From an uncultured Opitutaceae bacterium (lineage in GTDB: Bacteria > Verrucomicrobiota > Verrucomicrobiia > Opitutales > Opitutaceae), in NCBI GenBank assembly GCA_903890485.1, contig CAITBM010000116.1:1-64000 (forward strand): a stretch of DNA of 64,000 nucleotides, in the 5' to 3' direction. Below, in pieces: positions 1 through 7,619 of this stretch (positions are counted from its first letter, which is position 1; each line of letters starts with the position of its first letter). The translations under genes and the position numbers were made by a program. Below the pieces are notes generated by a model. That model did no database searches. It saw only the letters and a list, made by a program, of their open reading frames with translations, and had not been told where the DNA came from.

Positions 1-74
1 ACGCTCTGTTCCCCGGCGTCCGCTTCTCGTAGGATGCGGACTTTCTCCTCTGTACTGTAGCGTTTACCTTTCAT
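1..74 (-). CDS. IS3-family transposase OrfA, N-terminal fragment
   Basis: Translation on the minus strand from ATG at 74 gives MKGKRYSTEEKVRILREADA and then GEQS before the window ends. The K-R-(Y/F)-(S/T)-x-E-E-K-x-x-I-L-R-E-A pattern is the start of the helix-turn-helix of OrfA proteins of IS3-family elements, which bind the element ends; the catalytic DDE domain is in OrfB, beyond the window. Only 24 codons are visible, so subgroup and intactness cannot be judged. Confidence 0.7.
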   Translation of the reverse strand, partial: MKGKRYSTEEKVRILREADAGEQS

Positions 75-135
75 GGTCTGGGTCCTTTATGTTGGCCCAG
101 ACCGACTCTTCAAGCGGCTCGAAGCGGCGGGATCA
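1..135 (-). mobile_element. End of an IS3-family insertion sequence (partial)
   Basis: The first 135 bases look like the left end of an insertion sequence read on the minus strand. The transposase orfA start codon lies at 74-72. Upstream of it are about 60 noncoding bases ending at a TGATCCCGCC-type terminus (minus strand, from about 135), typical of IS3-family inverted repeats that start with TG. Immediately past this point an in-frame GspE/PilB coding sequence begins without any start codon, which fits an insertion boundary. The exact terminus is inferred from this junction, because the other inverted repeat and any target duplication lie outside the window. Confidence 0.6.
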
Positions 136-1439
136 CGTCAGACGCGATCGCGATCCACTACTCGAACGAGGAGCGGCTGGAGGACAGCCTGGGGCAGCTC
201 GAGCGCTCGACCCTCTTCGACCAGCCCGAGCTGGCGGGCGACAAGCTTGCGCAGCTGGCGGAGAACAACGCCCTGGTGCAGATCCTGGACGAGATCGTGT
301 ACTACGCGATGCGGGAGCGGGCCACCGACATTCACATCGAGGCCCAGGAGATCCATTCCAGGATCCGGTTCCGCGTGGACGGCAACCTGCGCGAGATCCT
401 CACGTACTCCAGGAAGCTCCACAAGGCCCTGATCTCCAGGATCAAGATCCTGTGCAACCTGGACATCGCCGAGACGCGGATTCCCCAGGACGGGCGCTTC
501 TCCCTTCCGATCGGCAACCAGACGGCCAACTTCCGCGTGTCGACGATCCCCTCAGCTTACGGCGAGAAGGTCGTGATCCGCATCCTCGCGATGTCGGGTA
601 AGAAGTCGATGATCACGCTGGAGAAGATGATGATGTCGCAGTCGATCCTGCAGCCCTTCCGGCGCCTGATCCAGAATCCCAACGGGATCATCTTTGTCAC
701 GGGCCCGACCGGCTCGGGGAAGACCACGACGCTCTATTCGGCGCTGCACGAGATCAACACGCCCGAGCTCAACATCTCGACGATCGAGGACCCGATCGAG
801 ATCCAGCTGGAGGGGGTGACGCAGAGCCAGGTGAACCATTAGATCGACCTGAAGTTCGCCAACCTCCTGCGCGCCCTCATGCGGCAGGACCCGGACGCCA
901 TCCTGATCGGCGAGATCCGCGACCTGGAGACGGCAAAGATCGCCACGGAGGCCGCCCTCACCGGCCACATTGTCTTTGCCACCCTGCACACCAACTCCGC
1001 CCCGCAGGCAATCACCCGGCTGATCGAGATCGGCGTCGAACCCTACATGGTGGCCCCCTCCGTGATCGGCGTCCTTGCCCAGAGGCTTGCAGCCCGCATC
1101 TGCGAGAACTGCAAGGAGGCCTACACGCCCTCCCGGGAGGTGCTCTCCAAGTACTTCAAGGACGAGGGCCTGACGGACGTCACGTTCTACCGCGGCAAGG
1201 GATGCCCCAAGTGCCGCAACACCGGCTACAAGGGCCGCGTGGCGATCCACGAGCTGGTGCTGATCACCGAGGAGATCCGGGCGCTGATCAGCGAGGGCCG
1301 GAGCGTGCAGGAGATCACCAAGGCCGCGGCAAAGGTCGGCTACCGGCCCCTGCGTTACGACGGACTGAAGAAGGTCCTCCTCGGCATGACGACCATCACC
1401 GAGATCGAGCAGAACACCTCATTTGAGTGGGCCACCTAG
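136..1439 (+). pseudogene. GspE/PilB-type secretion or pilus ATPase, truncated by an IS and interrupted by TAG
   Basis: This frame encodes the C-terminal core of a type II secretion / type IV pilus assembly ATPase. Visible are Walker A GPTGSGKTTTLYSAL (about 700-745), the acidic segment around STIEDPIEI, Walker [11 protein letters not shown] (about 900-930), the histidine segment ATLHTN, and a zinc-type tetracysteine CENC...CPKC (about 1099-1215). The N-terminal domain is missing because the frame opens directly at the IS junction at about 136. A TAG at 840-842 stops translation between Walker A and Walker B, yet the same frame continues on the other side ([18 protein letters not shown]), so a single substitution, perhaps AAG to TAG, is the simplest cause. 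GTG 276 and ATG 879 could start fragments, but neither would carry a complete ATPase. Nonfunctional unless suppressed; the stop could also be a sequencing error. Confidence 0.85.
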
Positions 1440-1477
1440 ACGGCAGGACCAACGAAAACTTAAACTCCCTAAAGACC

Positions 1478-1834
1478 GTGCCTGACCTACCCTCCATTGA
1501 TCCCGAAGCCATCGCGAACCTCAGGGAGCTCAACCCCGGCGACGGAGGCGAATTCCTGCGTGAAATCATCTCAATCTACCTGGAGGACACCCCCAAGCGG
1601 ATCGAGGACCTGAAGACGACACTGAAGGCCTCCGACGTGGGCGCCTTCACCCGGGCCGCGCACACGATCAAGGGCAGCTCCGCGAACGTCGGGGCCCAGG
1701 TCCTCAGGGGCATCGCCGAGCGCCTGGAGATCATGTCCCGCAGGGACGGGCTCGGGCAGGCGGGATCGGTCGTGGCCGAGATCGAGGCCGAGTTTGCCAA
1801 GGTCTCCGTCGAGCTGGGCAAGCTGAAGAGCTAG
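1478..1834 (+). CDS. Hpt (histidine phosphotransfer) domain protein
   Basis: A small protein of about 118 residues that is essentially one Hpt four-helix domain. The phospho-accepting histidine sits in the motif AAHTIKGSSANVGA, near residue 65 from this start. Hpt proteins shuttle phosphate between hybrid kinases and receiver domains. GTG at 1478 (MPDLPSIDPEA) is chosen because the domain begins there; an in-frame GTG at 1427 would overlap the end of the ATPase remnant. No cognate kinase is adjacent. Three stand-alone receiver proteins occur elsewhere in the window (about 51 kb and 54 kb), but pairing is unproven. It converges on opgH with a 4-base overlap. Confidence 0.8.
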   Translation: MPDLPSIDPEAIANLRELNPGDGGEFLREIISIYLEDTPKRIEDLKTTLKASDVGAFTRAAHTIKGSSANVGAQVLRGIAERLEIMSRRDGLGQAGSVVAEIEAEFAKVSVELGKLKS

Positions 1835-3987
1835 CGATAGAGTGCCGTGCTCGGCACGGCTGCGAGCACGTTGTACTGCCTCATCGCCAGGCGCCACCAC
1901 TCGGCCAGGGACTCCGAGGGCAGGCTCCAGAGTTCCCGGTGCAGGTGGATCATCGACTGGGGGTCCAGGAGGAGGGCCATCTTCTCCTTGGTCGTGAACT
2001 TGCCCGGGCCCTCCCGGAGGAGCCGGAGCTGGAGCTTTGCGAACCACTCGCGCGCCACGGCGCTCGTGCGGCGCTGGCGAAGGAGCGCCACGTGCATGGC
2101 GTTGATGTAGGGGTCGAGCACGGCCTGCATGAGCCCGTAGTCGGCGCGCAGGGGCTCGAACGGGGGAAGGTGGCGGTAGCACTCCTCGAGGTTCTGGCTA
2201 AGGAGCCTGAGTTCCTCGGGCGGCTGCGTCTCCTCCGGGGTCAGAAAGATGCCGAGCTCCTTGGCGCGCCTTCCAAAGCTCGCCTTGCTGAGGAAGATGG
2301 AGACGGGAATGGAGAGGACGAGCCCGGCCAGGACGGGGCTTAGCCAGGCAAAGTAGGCCGGGATGAGGATCAGGGACGAGATGCCCCAGACCAGGCCGAA
2401 GATCGTCTGGGGGCCGTGAGTGATGATGGCTTCCCGCCAGTCGGTCCCGTCCTCGTCGGCAGAGCGCTTCTGGGTCACCCAGCCGACGCCCTGGCCCAGG
2501 AGCGTGAAGATGACGAACTTCGTGTTGAAGATCATGTTGACGGGAGCCAGGAGCATCGAGCCCAGGGTTTCCAGGACGGCGCCCAGGAGCACCCGCCAGC
2601 GCCCGCCGTAGGCGGCGGCCTCCTCGCCGCGTCCGAGGAGTACCACCACGCTCACGACCTTCGGGAGGAAGAGCAGGAGCATCGTGAGCGAGAAGAGGGT
2701 CAGGGCCTCGGGGATGTTGAGCGGGTAGCCAAAGAGGGACGTCGTGTCGGGCGGGAGCTCCGCCGGGTCAAGGTGCGCAAGCGACGCCTGGTTCACCATC
2801 TCGATTGTGCTCAGGACCAGGAAAAGCAGCCACATCGGCGAGGAAACGTAGCCCATGACCCCCATCAGCAGGTGGAAGCGGTTGGACGGGCGGAAGCCGC
2901 GGGCCGTCAGGAGCCAGGCGTGCTGGATGTTGCCCTGGCACCACCTTCGGTCGCGCTTGGCGCCCTCGATCAGCGTCGGCGGGCCCTCCTCGTAGCTGCC
3001 CTCCACGTCGAAGGCGAGCCACACGGCCCACCCGGCCTTTCGCATGAGCGCCGCCTCCACGAAGTCGTGGGAGAGTATCCTCCCCCCGAAGGGCTCGTAC
3101 CCGGGGAGCTCCGGCAGCGAGCAGTGGTCCATGAAGGGCTGGATGCGGATGATCGCATTGTGGCCCCAGTAGTTGCCCTCGTGCTGCGACCAGTAGTTGA
3201 GGCCCGCCAGGTAGATCGGGCTGTAGATCCGGTTGGCGAAGGCCTGGAGGCGCGAGTAGAGGGACTCGCCCCGGACGGTGCGCGGCGCCGTCTGGATGAT
3301 GCCCGCCGAGGGGTTCGCCTCCATCATGGTGACCAGCCGGGCGAGCGCCTCCCCGGTCATGATCGAGTCGGCGTCGAGCACGACCATGTACCGGTAGTTG
3401 GAGCCCCAGCGCCTGAGGAAGTCGGCGACATTGCCGGCCTTCTTGTTGATGGACTGCCGGCGCTTGCGGTAGAAGATCTTCCCGAACCCGCCGACCTGCT
3501 TGCAGAGCTCGACCCAGGCCACCTCCTCGCGGATCCACTGGTTCGGCTGGTTTGAGTCGCTCAGGATGAAGAAGTCGAAGTTGTCGGAACCCTGGATCTT
3601 CTGGACCGACTTGATGACGACGCGCAGCCCCTCGAAGACACGGCTCACGTCCTCGTTGAAGATCGGCATCACGATCGCGGTGGAGGCGAGCCGGTAGGGG
3701 CCTCCGGCCGGGGAAGAGACGGATATCCGGCTGCCGTCGCCGCCGCGGTTGATCACGTAGAATCCGGTAAGGGCCGTGCAGAATCCCACGGCGACGTGGG
3801 CGAAGAGCGGCACGAAGAGGCAGAGGATCACGACCTCGAGACCCGAGAGCCCGTTCGTGCCCCGCCAGTAGAGGTCGGCCACAAACCAGGTCGCCAGGCT
3901 TGTGAGGCAGAAGACCGACGAGAAGAAGACGAACCGCCTGCGGTTCAGGCGGGCGGCGTCCATTTGCTCGGTGACGAAGACTTTCAT
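1831..3987 (-). CDS. opgH: Glucans biosynthesis glucosyltransferase H
   Basis: A 718-residue inner-membrane family-2 glucosyltransferase that polymerises the beta-glucan backbone of osmoregulated periplasmic glucans from UDP-glucose. The N-terminus has two membrane helices, then the cytosolic catalytic domain with the DAD motif (VVLDADSIMTG), an acidic FVEAAL segment, and a (Q/R)xxRW-like DRRWCQGNIQH. Several more helices follow (GYVSSPMWLLFLVL, LFSLTMLLLFLP and others). Length is a little shorter than E. coli OpgH (about 847), lacking most of its long N-terminal extension. ATG at 3987 lies one base after the preceding stop. It is the last gene of the htrA-ribE-udg-opg operon; OpgG, two genes upstream, is the periplasmic partner. 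Confidence 0.95.
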   Translation of the reverse strand: MKVFVTEQMDAARLNRRRFVFFSSVFCLTSLATWFVADLYWRGTNGLSGLEVVILCLFVPLFAHVAVGFCTALTGFYVINRGGDGSRISVSSPAGGPYRLASTAIVMPIFNEDVSRVFEGLRVVIKSVQKIQGSDNFDFFILSDSNQPNQWIREEVAWVELCKQVGGFGKIFYRKRRQSINKKAGNVADFLRRWGSNYRYMVVLDADSIMTGEALARLVTMMEANPSAGIIQTAPRTVRGESLYSRLQAFANRIYSPIYLAGLNYWSQHEGNYWGHNAIIRIQPFMDHCSLPELPGYEPFGGRILSHDFVEAALMRKAGWAVWLAFDVEGSYEEGPPTLIEGAKRDRRWCQGNIQHAWLLTARGFRPSNRFHLLMGVMGYVSSPMWLLFLVLSTIEMVNQASLAHLDPAELPPDTTSLFGYPLNIPEALTLFSLTMLLLFLPKVVSVVVLLGRGEEAAAYGGRWRVLLGAVLETLGSMLLAPVNMIFNTKFVIFTLLGQGVGWVTQKRSADEDGTDWREAIITHGPQTIFGLVWGISSLILIPAYFAWLSPVLAGLVLSIPVSIFLSKASFGRRAKELGIFLTPEETQPPEELRLLSQNLEECYRHLPPFEPLRADYGLMQAVLDPYINAMHVALLRQRRTSAVAREWFAKLQLRLLREGPGKFTTKEKMALLLDPQSMIHLHRELWSLPSESLAEWWRLAMRQYNVLAAVPSTALYR

Positions 3988-3988
3988 G

Positions 3989-4597
3989 CTAGCGCGTCAA
4001 GTAGAAGATCCCGCCCAGGGCCGAGGCGAACAGGAGCCACAGGAACAGGGCCCTTAGGACGGGCCAGCGCTCGAAGCGCTCGAGCGTCTCGCCCGCGGCC
4101 TCCGTGATGAGGCCAAGGTCGATCGGGCGGGGCACCATGCTGGAGACCGCAAGGTCCGGCCCGGCTTCCAGGTGGCTGCTGCGCATCGCCTTCACGAAGT
4201 CCTCCGGCACGTTGTCCTCGTCGAGGAACGCGTACGGCCAGCGCTCGGGGCCGTCGCAGAGCAGGAGCGCCACCCGGCCGTCGACTGCGAGCCTGTCGTG
4301 GGGTTGGTCCTTTTCGTCGAGGATCTCGCCAAACCACGAGTCCATCTCGGCCTCGGTCTCCTCCGCGGCCACCATCGTGGGGACGAGCGCGGGGTGCGCC
4401 TCGTGGCGCTTGGCCGCCCTCTCCAGGATCTTCTGGATCAGGCGGCTCTGGTGGAGGCGATTGTGGATGCGGTGGGCCCGCAGGTAGTCCTCGACGCGCA
4501 CATAGGCCGCGTTCCACGACTCCATGGTTCCGGTCTTCGGCCTGAAGGCCTCGGGAAGGCCAACCGACCCCGCGCCGGGCGTGGGCTCTCCGCTCAC
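3989..4597 (-). CDS. Small single-pass membrane protein between opgG and opgH
   Basis: About 202 residues, not recognised. The start is GTG 4597, overlapping the opgG stop in a GTGA arrangement that suggests translational coupling; an internal ATG at 4525 would give 178 residues. The N-terminal two thirds are charged and helical (HNRLHQSRLIQKILERAAKR), with an acidic central stretch. The C-terminus ends in one hydrophobic helix, LRALFLWLLFASALGGIFYL, so the bulk should face the cytosol (tail anchor). Its stop is one base before opgH ATG. The position strongly implies a role in periplasmic glucan synthesis, perhaps coupling OpgG and OpgH or regulating OpgH. That is inferred from location only. 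Confidence 0.75.
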   Translation of the reverse strand: MSGEPTPGAGSVGLPEAFRPKTGTMESWNAAYVRVEDYLRAHRIHNRLHQSRLIQKILERAAKRHEAHPALVPTMVAAEETEAEMDSWFGEILDEKDQPHDRLAVDGRVALLLCDGPERWPYAFLDEDNVPEDFVKAMRSSHLEAGPDLAVSSMVPRPIDLGLITEAAGETLERFERWPVLRALFLWLLFASALGGIFYLTR

Positions 4598-6105
4598 GGC
4601 TGCCACAGGTAACTCCACGTCTCGGTGAGGACGTGGGGCGTCTTTCGCAGGAAGCAGCGCAGCTCGACGGGGCGGCCCGTCCCGTCGGGCTTGATGGCGA
4701 AGGCGACCCGCCAGGTTCCGTTGAAGGGGTTCTTCTGGATAGTCGTGTTCACCAAGGAGGCGCCGGTTCCTACGGTCACCACCGGCTGGATCAGGGGATC
4801 GGGTCCCTCCTGGACCAGGTACGTGCCCCCAAAGTCGATGAAGAAGCGCTCCAGGTTGGTCTCCTGCGTGGCGGTCCGCCCGTGGCGGGTCGCCGTCACG
4901 TAGCCGGCCGGGGGATGGACCTGGTCCATGAACCAGTGGAGCTTGTAGGTGAGCTCGATCGGCTCGCCGGCCTCGGGGAGCGTCTCCGGGACCCAGAACG
5001 AGGCGATGTTGTCGTAGGTCTCGTCCGGCGCGTGGAGCTCGACCAAGCGGACAGAGCCCTTGCCCCACTGGCCGACTGGCTCCACCCATGCGCTCGGCCG
5101 CATGTGATAGTAGGCCTCAAGGTCCTGGTAGCTCTCGAACTGGCGCTCCCTTTGCAGGAGGCCAAAGCCCCGGGGGTTCTCGTCGGCGAAGGCCGCCACG
5201 CGCGTCGCCTCGGGGTTGGTGAGCGGCCGCCAGATCCACTCCCCTGCCCCAGTGAACATCATGATCCCGTCGGAGTCGTGGACCTCGGGCCTGAAGTCGT
5301 TGTAGCTCACGTTCGTGTTCTTGCCGTGCCAGAACATGCTCGTGAGCGGGGCGATCCCCAGGACCTTGGGGTTGGCCCTGCAGTAGACGACCTCGTGGAC
5401 CTGGGTGATCGTCTCGGGTCCGGGCGTGATGGTGAAGCGGAAGGCCCCGGCGACAGACGGGCCGTCGATCAGGGCGTAGACGTTCAGGCTCTTTGCGTCC
5501 TTTGCGGGGCGCTCCACCCAGAATTCCCGGAAGACCGGGAACTCCTCGCCCCCGGGCTCGCCCGTGTTGATCGCCAGGCCGCGGGCCGAAAGGCCGTAGT
5601 AGGCCTTCTGGCAGAGGAACCTGAAATAGCTCGCGCCCTGAAATGCGCCCAGCTCGTCACCGGCCTTGTTGAGGGGATAGAGGATCCGCAGCCCCGCAAA
5701 GCCCATCGTGGACGGGACCGAGGGAATGTGGTTCTGGCCGTAGTCGTAGAGGGCCGGCGAGAAGGCGACGGGCTCCACTGAGCGGCCCGAGAGCGTGTTG
5801 ATCTGCACGGTCCTGTCGAAATTGAAGCCCGGATGGAAGAACTGGAGCTCAAAGGCCAGGCGGTCGCGGCGCCAGAGCGACTCCGACGGCCTGAAGCGGA
5901 TGTCGCGGTACTGGTCGTAGTTGAGCTTAAGGAGCGACGCCGGGACGTTGACCGGGGTCGGGACAAACGGCTTTGCCGCCAGCATCTTGGCTTCGTAGCG
6001 GAGCACCTCGAAGTCGAACACCTGGTCCGTTCCCCGGCCGCGGGAGGTCTCGGCGAGGGTGGTTCCCACGGTCACGGCCAGGAGCAGTCGGGTGAGGGTT
6101 TTCAT
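4594..6105 (-). CDS. opgG: Periplasmic glucans biosynthesis protein G
   Basis: A 503-residue MdoG/OpgG family protein, close to the usual 500-510. It starts with a signal peptide (MKTLTRLLLAVTVGTTLAET), consistent with export to the periplasm, where OpgG acts on the nascent glucan backbone. Family features visible include FDFEVLRYEAKMLAAKPF near the mature N-terminus, YDQYRDIRF, SYFRFL and the C-terminal GTWRVAFAI region. ATG at 6105 is chosen because the signal peptide begins there and it overlaps the upstream udg stop (TGATG); a longer frame to 6180 would lie inside udg. It couples through GTGA to the small membrane protein and then opgH. Confidence 0.95.
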   Translation of the reverse strand: MKTLTRLLLAVTVGTTLAETSRGRGTDQVFDFEVLRYEAKMLAAKPFVPTPVNVPASLLKLNYDQYRDIRFRPSESLWRRDRLAFELQFFHPGFNFDRTVQINTLSGRSVEPVAFSPALYDYGQNHIPSVPSTMGFAGLRILYPLNKAGDELGAFQGASYFRFLCQKAYYGLSARGLAINTGEPGGEEFPVFREFWVERPAKDAKSLNVYALIDGPSVAGAFRFTITPGPETITQVHEVVYCRANPKVLGIAPLTSMFWHGKNTNVSYNDFRPEVHDSDGIMMFTGAGEWIWRPLTNPEATRVAAFADENPRGFGLLQRERQFESYQDLEAYYHMRPSAWVEPVGQWGKGSVRLVELHAPDETYDNIASFWVPETLPEAGEPIELTYKLHWFMDQVHPPAGYVTATRHGRTATQETNLERFFIDFGGTYLVQEGPDPLIQPVVTVGTGASLVNTTIQKNPFNGTWRVAFAIKPDGTGRPVELRCFLRKTPHVLTETWSYLWQP

Positions 6106-7001
6106 CAGAGGAAAAATCCGCGCTGTTTGTCTGAGACGGGCAGCTTGGCCCTTTCCATGACCTTGAGCAAATCCTCCCAAATCATGCGCTTGGTTCGGTT
6201 TGTCGGGTTTCTAAGGATGTAGCTGGGGTGGTACGTGACCATCAGGGGCCTACCGCCGAAATCGTGCCAACGCCCGCGGACTTCGCCCAGGGCCCCGAAG
6301 GACTTGGGTCCCAGGAGGGCCTTGGCCGCCGTGGCCCCGAGGGCGACGATGAGGCCGGGCCCCACGATGTCGATCTGGGCCTTGAGGTAGGGCATGCAGT
6401 GGGCCATCTCGGCTTCCGTCGGGGGCCGGTTGCCGGTCTGGATCCCGTCAGGCCCCACCGGCAAGTCCGGGCGCCAGTTCATGATGTTGCCGATGTAGAC
6501 CTCGGCCCGGGACAGGGCCATGCCGGCGATCATCCGGTTGAGCAGCTGGCCGGCCGGGCCGACGAAGGGCTCACCCTGGACCTCCTCCTCGGCGCCGGGC
6601 GCCTCGCCGACGAACATCAGTGAGGCGTCCAGGTTGCCCACGCCGAGGACCACCTTCTTGCCCGGCCGGAGCTTGGCCCGGCACACGGGGTCCTGGGTGA
6701 CAAGTTGGAGCAGCGCGTCCCAGCGGGCCTGCTTGCTGCCGGCCGGAAGGGTGACCACCGGAATGGGGACGGCATCGGGCGCGGGCACCGCATCGGCCCT
6801 TGGGGCGGCCTGCCTCGTCGCCCCGGGCGACTCGGCCGGACTGGCCCGGGGCTCCGGGGTCGCCGCGGGCAGGGTGCGGGGCGCGCGGGCAACCGACTGC
6901 CTGAGCGCCGCGAGCCCCTCCTCGGAGACAACGACGGAGTCGACCCCGCTGGCCTTAAGGCGGCGCAACTCCTCGGTGATGGCGGTAAGCGCTAGGCGCA
7001 T
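6105..7001 (-). CDS. Uracil-DNA glycosylase, family 4-like, without Fe-S cysteines
   Basis: 298 residues. A Pro/Ala-rich, probably disordered N-terminal tail of about 95 residues precedes a family-4 type UDG domain that excises uracil from DNA. Visible are the catalytic motif GEAPGAEEEVQGEPFVGPAGQ, NIMNWRPD followed by GNRPPT, and the HPSYILRN active-site motif. The family normally binds a 4Fe-4S cluster with four cysteines. Here only two cysteines exist in the whole protein (DPVCRAK and AHCMPYL), and the usual KCRPP is NWRPD, so the cluster is very probably absent. Cluster-less members are known in some proteobacteria. ATG 7001 is two bases after the ribE stop. Confidence 0.88.
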   Translation of the reverse strand: MRLALTAITEELRRLKASGVDSVVVSEEGLAALRQSVARAPRTLPAATPEPRASPAESPGATRQAAPRADAVPAPDAVPIPVVTLPAGSKQARWDALLQLVTQDPVCRAKLRPGKKVVLGVGNLDASLMFVGEAPGAEEEVQGEPFVGPAGQLLNRMIAGMALSRAEVYIGNIMNWRPDLPVGPDGIQTGNRPPTEAEMAHCMPYLKAQIDIVGPGLIVALGATAAKALLGPKSFGALGEVRGRWHDFGGRPLMVTYHPSYILRNPTNRTKRMIWEDLLKVMERAKLPVSDKQRGFFL

Positions 7002-7003
7002 GG

Positions 7004-7609
7004 TCAGGTACGCGGCCCCCCTTGGGACATGAGGATCTTATCGACGTATTTGCCCAGCATGTCGAACTCGAGGTTGACGGGGTCCCCCGCCCTTCGGCCG
7101 CGAAGGTTCGTGGCCTCGATCGTGTGCGGGATGATCCAAACGGCAAAGGAGTCGCCCCGGACCTCGGCCACCGTGAGCGAGATCCCGTCGACCGCGATGC
7201 TTCCCTTCATCACCAGGAGCCTGCCCCCGCCCTTCGGTCCCTTGACCCCGAGGTAGTGGTCGGCGCCCCGGGGCTCGAACACCTCGACCGTGCCCGTGCC
7301 GTCGATGTGCCCCGTCACGAAGTGACCGCCAAAGCGGCCATCGGCCCTCATGCTGCGCTCAAGGTTTACCGGCGAGCCCGGCCCAAGGGCGCTCAAGTTG
7401 GTGAGGCGCCTCGTCTCCTCGAGGACATCGAAGGTGACCGTGGCCTGGTCGCTTGACACCGCCGTCAGGCAGCAGCCGTTTACGGCAACGCTCTCCCCCA
7501 CGGCGAGGCCCTGGGTCGTCGCCCGGGCGACGACCCGCAGGCGCCAGGTGCCGCCAAAGTTGACGAAGGACTCGACGGCCCCGGTTTCCTCGACGATTCC
7601 CGTGAACAT
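7004..7609 (-). CDS. ribE: Riboflavin synthase alpha chain
   Basis: 201 residues, normal length. It catalyses dismutation of two 6,7-dimethyl-8-ribityllumazine molecules to riboflavin. The protein begins with the diagnostic MFTGIVEETG and has two lumazine-binding repeats: the first includes VAVNGCCLTA and FDVLEETRRLTNL; the second includes GHFVTGHIDGTG, VDGISLTVAEV and NLEFDMLGKYV. It sits ten bases downstream of the protease-like gene and two bases before udg, so it is cotranscribed with genes of no metabolic relation. Other riboflavin genes are not in the window, and no FMN riboswitch is visible in the short upstream gap. Confidence 0.95.
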   Translation of the reverse strand: MFTGIVEETGAVESFVNFGGTWRLRVVARATTQGLAVGESVAVNGCCLTAVSSDQATVTFDVLEETRRLTNLSALGPGSPVNLERSMRADGRFGGHFVTGHIDGTGTVEVFEPRGADHYLGVKGPKGGGRLLVMKGSIAVDGISLTVAEVRGDSFAVWIIPHTIEATNLRGRRAGDPVNLEFDMLGKYVDKILMSQGGPRT

Positions 7610-7619
7610 GGTCGGGTTC

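Noticed and set aside
2416-3555. Long plus-strand open frame opposite opgH
   Set aside because: A shadow of opgH caused by high GC; the translation is low-complexity Arg/Glu/Val and shows no family motif, while the minus strand gives a full OpgH.
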